A DNA stretch of 9,283 bases from Thermoprotei archaeon (GTDB lineage Archaea; Thermoproteota; Thermoprotei; Thermofilales; B15-G2), in the NCBI GenBank assembly GCA_003649445.1, contig QMRV01000070.1, forward strand, positions 1 to 9,283, written 5' to 3'. Both the position numbers and the translations under genes were made by a program. A model generated the notes under the pieces. It was given only the letters and a program-made list of their open reading frames with translations, was not told the DNA's origin and made no database searches. This document shows positions 5,361 through 9,283 of this stretch, one piece after another. How positions within the stretch are numbered: the first letter of the stretch is position 1; each line of letters opens with the position of its first letter.

Positions 5361-8300
5361 ATGAAGTATCTCAGAGTAATCAGTATTATTGTTTTTCTAC
5401 TAGCTTTAAATTTTATCTTAGTAAGAATAAATGTTGTTACTGCTTCTGAAAATAATTCATACAGTTTCTACTTCAGGTATATCGTATCAAATATTAATTT
5501 AAATAATTTGAATAAGCATCTGTCTTGCATTATGTCTGCTGTAGACCGCTATGCTGGTTATTCTGGCTGCTATGAGACAGCATCCTATATTTGTAGCTAT
5601 CTTAAGTCTTTAGGTCTTAAGACATGGATTCAAAACTACACTGCTATAGTTCCCTACGACAGTAATTCTACTTTAGTTGTCGTCGAGCCTCGTAGAGAAG
5701 TTTTCAGAGTATATGTCTTCGCGCCGAATTTGGTGTATACTTGTAGAGAGAAAATTCGCGGAGAGCTAGTTTACTTGAATAGAAGTTTTCTTGAAACAAC
5801 ACGTATAGGTAATATTAAGGGTAAGATAGTTTTAGTTGATCTCGACTGCGGCTACGACTGGATTTACTTAAAGTTTCTTGGAGTAAAGGCAATAGTTTTT
5901 ATTGAAAAGAGGGTGAGTGCTGAGGAATGGTTAAGTAAGGTAGTTTGTGCTCCGCTTAAAGTACCGAGAGTGCTTATTAAGGAGAGTGATGCTGAAAAGC
6001 TTCTTAGTTTACTTAAAGAAGGTAGAGTTACTGTAGAGCTTTTCTTGAATATGGAGTGGAGAGAAGTAGTGTTACAAAATGTTTTTGCTCTTATTCCAGG
6101 CTCTGTTGACGAGAAAAATACTGTAGTTGTTTCAGTGCAGTACGATGCTTGCTCAGTTGTACCTTCTATTTCGCCGGGAGCTAGCAGTGCTTTAAGTACT
6201 GCGGCTCTCCTTGAGTTTGCGCGAATACTTAAGGGAAATAGACCCGCAAGAACTGTTTTGCTGGCTTTCTTCTCGGGCTCTGCTTTAAGTATGCTTGGTG
6301 CGCGAACTTGGTTCTATTCGCCGGAGTTTAATGCTCTGCTTGAGGAAGGATATAGGCCTAGAGTAGCTTTTGTTCTAGATTTATCGGGAGAATCTAGCCA
6401 GATACGTGTACTTATTCAAGGCCTTCTTTATGGTACATACGATTTACATAGATCTCCTTTGCTTAAAGCTTTTGATAGTCTATTAAACTATATAGCTACT
6501 ATAGGAAACTATGACAAGTATACGAAGAAATACACTGTACTCGGTAAAAAATACTCTGTGGTTATAGCTCCATCATACTACTATGCAAAACAGAAAAATA
6601 TTATTTTGAAATATGCTTCTTGCCGCCATTTAGGCGAAGTATTTAATATCGAAGGAATACCTGCTTTGACGTTTTATTCACCTAAAAGCAGCTATGGTAC
6701 TCCATTAGATGTTTTAGGCAAAATTGATTTAACTAAAGTGAGGCCTCAACTTGAAGTATCATTTTACATAATCTTCTCTCTTGTAAATGATTTAAGTGAA
6801 AAATCTTCGAGAGTATTTAGTCATACAGTTTTCTCACGATGGTGTATGTCTACAGTTAAAGGTAAAATTCAGCCTCACATCAACAGCTCATCGACTCTAA
6901 TCATCGTGACAGATTACTTAAACAACCTTTTCGTATACAAAGTAAGTAAAGAAGGATTTTTTGAAATCTATGGCCTGAGATCGTCTTCATGGGGTGTAGG
7001 TTTTCATGTATACAGACTTTATGCCTTCACTTTAAATTCCAGTAAGATAATCTATGCTTCCAAGGAAATACGAATAAGACTTCCCTTGGAAGTTTATTTA
7101 GGGAAAAGAGAAATTATATTAGAGTTAGTGCCCTGCAGCACACTCATAATAGAAGAGCCAGTACTTGATTTCCATACTTTTCGGGCTATTCAACTAGGTA
7201 TAGAAATTTTTGAAAAAAGTAAAAATAAAATGGTAGATGCTCTAAATCTTTTTGAAGTATTTACAGGAAACAAATATACTCAAGTAGCTATTCTAATACT
7301 GCCTAGCAATACTTGCTTTGATATAGTGCTCAGAGATAAAATAACCAAAAAGCCTCTCGCTTTAGTTCCTAACATTATTTTAAGGACAGGAGAAGAAAAA
7401 AGTATTCCAATATACCGGCTAGCAGAAGAAATTATTAAAGCAGCTAATAGTCTACTAAAGCCTTTAGCAGAAGACCCTACTCTATCCGGCTCACTGGGTT
7501 CCTCAAAAGAATATTTTGAAAAAGCCTTAAAGGAACATGAAAAATACTCTAAGTATTTAAATGAAAAAACTTATAGCGAATATGTTTTTATAGCTTATCG
7601 TTCCCTTTACTATGCTATAAAATCATATTATACTTTAGAAGAAGTATATATGAGTATTAGCAACATGAATATTGTTTTAGTATGTATTTTACTGCCGTTT
7701 TCTATAGTACTATGCGAATTATTGTTTGAAGTACGAGGAACCAGAAAAATGCTGTATGTTCTAATTATTTCTGCTTCTACTGCAGCTGCTCTAATAGTAC
7801 TTCATCCTGGCTTTAGAATACACTCCAATTTAGTACTATTGTTTGCTTCTTCGCTATCTTTATTTACTTCAATTTTATCTCTCTTATACTTAGTTTTTGA
7901 GAACTATAGTACTTTAATTAAAATAAGAGAAAAACTTGCTGGTAAACACTTTATTGAAACAGCCTATAAAGGGATCTTCTTTGCATCATTCAGTCTTAGT
8001 GTAAGAAATATGAAGAAGAGGCCTTTGAGAACAGCTCTTACTGCTTTAACAGTAGTTTTGCTAGTATCTTCAATTACATTAATTATTTCGTGGAGATTTC
8101 GCGATATTGTAGTATTTAAAAAGATAGAAGCACCTTCTCCGCTTTATGCGGGCTTTTTGGTGAAAGAGCCTATGATAGATGCCTTTGAAGGTATAAGAGC
8201 ATACCCTATTCCTTCGCCTTTAGCTGAGTATATTGAGTGCGTTTTAGGCAATAGAGCTAGAATATATCCTAGGGCTAGAATAGGGGGCTCTGTAGTATTT

Positions 8301-9283
8301 TTGGCTAAAAGCACGGGTAGAAAGATTGATGTTCTTGGAGGAGTTATAGGGCTTAAAAGCGACGATCCTATTTTACAGAACCTTTTCGTGGGTATGCTTC
8401 CTGAAGGATCTCACACGGTGTTCATTTCAAGATCTCTACAGGAAGCACTAAAGGTAAGTATTGGAGATGTAGTTACTATTAATGGTGAAGATTTTGTTGT
8501 CATAGGAGTTTTCTCTGATGATGCATTTGCCCGACTATATGATATTGATGGCTACTTACTTACACCAGTTTTCATTACTCGGTCGGGTATCATTCAGGAA
8601 AAAAGTTTTGTCGCAATAGTACCCTACGATACTTTATTGAAGCTAGGGGGAGGCATTTCCTCTATTCTTGTAGTACCGGAGAGAAGTGAAGAAGAGTTAA
8701 TGGAAGATGTTATGGAAATTTCTCAGCAAATAAGTGGACTTTACCATATTTACTACAGTGACGGTGAAGAATGCTGGGAGCTAATTCCTATTAAAGGCTA
8801 CGAGCTTCAGGGACTTGAAAATATTTTAGTGCCTTTAATAATTTCATGCTTAGTTTTATCAAACACTATACTTGGGTCAACCTTTGAGAGAAGAAGAGAG
8901 TACACAATATGTTCTTCCTTGGGGCTTTCGCCTAGCGGAGTTGCTTTTATGGCTTTAAGCGAAGGCTTAGTGTACTCAGTAGTAGGAGTTATGTTAGGCT
9001 ACATTACGGCGGCATGCGTTAGCCTAGTTGCGAGAATCTTCGGGTACAGTCTTCCACTAGACGTTTCTTCACCCTATCTTCCTCTAGCCATAATTTTCTC
9101 TATTGCTGCTACACTGGCTTCAAGCGTCTATCCCGCTCTCTCGGTCTTCAAGACTATTACGCCTTCACTTAAAAGAAAATGGGAGATAACAACTAAGCCT
9201 CTCGGCAATGAGTGGTATATTCCATTACCTTTCAGAGTAGGTAGTAGAGAAGAGTGTTTAGGAGTACTCAATTATTTAGCTGA
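5361..9283 (+). CDS. Pseudo-M28 peptidase fused to FtsX/MacB-type ABC permease (3' end off window)
   Basis: The frame is open from ATG 5361 to the window end (1307 codons and 2 bases). Order: signal/anchor helix (4-27); first M28 half (about 50-110; RYAGYSGCYETASYICSYLK at 63-82); PA insert (about 115-225; GKIVLVDLDCGYDW at 154-167); second M28 half (245-480); beta-rich linker (about 490-600); helical stretch (about 670-765); three membrane helices (about 769-790, 797-815, 823-847); then an FtsX unit: RPLRTALTALTVVLLVSS (about 887-904) entering a helix, an outer domain (about 913-1150), and helices at about 1155-1173, 1198-1222 and 1238-1262. ERRREYTICSSLGLS (1176-1190) is the cytoplasmic coupling segment that contacts the ABC ATPase. 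Counting helices places M28 and the outer domain outside and this segment inside, as expected. The M28 metal and catalytic residues are mostly lost. MacB/FtsX proteins transmit force or extrude substrates and need a separate ATPase, not present here. Intact M28-like fold with no frameshift argues against decay. Confidence 0.85.
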   Translation, partial: MKYLRVISIIVFLLALNFILVRINVVTASENNSYSFYFRYIVSNINLNNLNKHLSCIMSAVDRYAGYSGCYETASYICSYLKSLGLKTWIQNYTAIVPYDSNSTLVVVEPRREVFRVYVFAPNLVYTCREKIRGELVYLNRSFLETTRIGNIKGKIVLVDLDCGYDWIYLKFLGVKAIVFIEKRVSAEEWLSKVVCAPLKVPRVLIKESDAEKLLSLLKEGRVTVELFLNMEWREVVLQNVFALIPGSVDEKNTVVVSVQYDACSVVPSISPGASSALSTAALLEFARILKGNRPARTVLLAFFSGSALSMLGARTWFYSPEFNALLEEGYRPRVAFVLDLSGESSQIRVLIQGLLYGTYDLHRSPLLKAFDSLLNYIATIGNYDKYTKKYTVLGKKYSVVIAPSYYYAKQKNIILKYASCRHLGEVFNIEGIPALTFYSPKSSYGTPLDVLGKIDLTKVRPQLEVSFYIIFSLVNDLSEKSSRVFSHTVFSRWCMSTVKGKIQPHINSSSTLIIVTDYLNNLFVYKVSKEGFFEIYGLRSSSWGVGFHVYRLYAFTLNSSKIIYASKEIRIRLPLEVYLGKREIILELVPCSTLIIEEPVLDFHTFRAIQLGIEIFEKSKNKMVDALNLFEVFTGNKYTQVAILILPSNTCFDIVLRDKITKKPLALVPNIILRTGEEKSIPIYRLAEEIIKAANSLLKPLAEDPTLSGSLGSSKEYFEKALKEHEKYSKYLNEKTYSEYVFIAYRSLYYAIKSYYTLEEVYMSISNMNIVLVCILLPFSIVLCELLFEVRGTRKMLYVLIISASTAAALIVLHPGFRIHSNLVLLFASSLSLFTSILSLLYLVFENYSTLIKIREKLAGKHFIETAYKGIFFASFSLSVRNMKKRPLRTALTALTVVLLVSSITLIISWRFRDIVVFKKIEAPSPLYAGFLVKEPMIDAFEGIRAYPIPSPLAEYIECVLGNRARIYPRARIGGSVVFLAKSTGRKIDVLGGVIGLKSDDPILQNLFVGMLPEGSHTVFISRSLQEALKVSIGDVVTINGEDFVVIGVFSDDAFARLYDIDGYLLTPVFITRSGIIQEKSFVAIVPYDTLLKLGGGISSILVVPERSEEELMEDVMEISQQISGLYHIYYSDGEECWELIPIKGYELQGLENILVPLIISCLVLSNTILGSTFERRREYTICSSLGLSPSGVAFMALSEGLVYSVVGVMLGYITAACVSLVARIFGYSLPLDVSSPYLPLAIIFSIAATLASSVYPALSVFKTITPSLKRKWEITTKPLGNEWYIPLPFRVGSREECLGVLNYLA

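Noticed and set aside
5361..9283. Active aminopeptidase annotation for the M28 region
   Set aside because: The fold motifs would attract such a label, but the HxD histidine, DD, EE and final His positions are all substituted.

Overview
The window looks like chromosomal DNA of an AT-rich thermophilic archaeon, most likely in the Thermoproteota (crenarchaeal) lineage. The reasons are a HEPN/MNT pair of the type common in those genomes, a CDC48 N-domain protein, TATA boxes placed about 25 bases before start codons (leaderless-type transcripts), GGTGA-type ribosome binding sites, GTG starts and heavy AGA/AGG arginine use. No ribosomal or lineage-marker gene is present, so the assignment is an inference.

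Left end (1-547, minus strand): an MNT-type nucleotidyltransferase gene that reads cleanly only if a -1 frameshift is allowed at an A5 run (431-435). It overlaps the start of a HEPN-domain gene that leaves the window. This is a HEPN-MNT toxin-antitoxin arrangement with a broken, recoded or mis-sequenced antitoxin. A non-coding AT-rich gap (548-813) follows; it holds divergent promoters and three copies of a TTCTACA heptamer.

Middle: 814-2676 (plus) encodes a 620-residue cytosolic ADP-ribosylglycohydrolase-family enzyme with two added C-terminal beta-domains. It converges, with 23 bases between stop codons, on 2700-3521 (minus), a free-standing CDC48 N-domain without any AAA+ ATPase part, in which the second barrel seems to be duplicated. 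Behind it on the same strand, 3574-5220 encodes a predicted cytosolic HExxH zinc metalloprotease of the DUF4932 type. Each of these two minus-strand genes has its own TATA box. They could act together in protein quality control, but only proximity suggests this.

Right end: divergent from the protease, an unbroken reading frame runs from 5361 off the window (at least 1307 residues). It encodes a secreted/membrane fusion of an M28 aminopeptidase fold with a PA insert, a beta-sandwich/helical linker, three transmembrane helices and a complete FtsX/MacB-type permease unit. The M28 fold is intact, but almost all metal ligands and catalytic residues are replaced (Q260, S275/S276, S307, A308, G446; only D340 remains). 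It therefore appears to be a pseudopeptidase sensor or binding domain built into an ABC permease. This is the most interesting item in the window.
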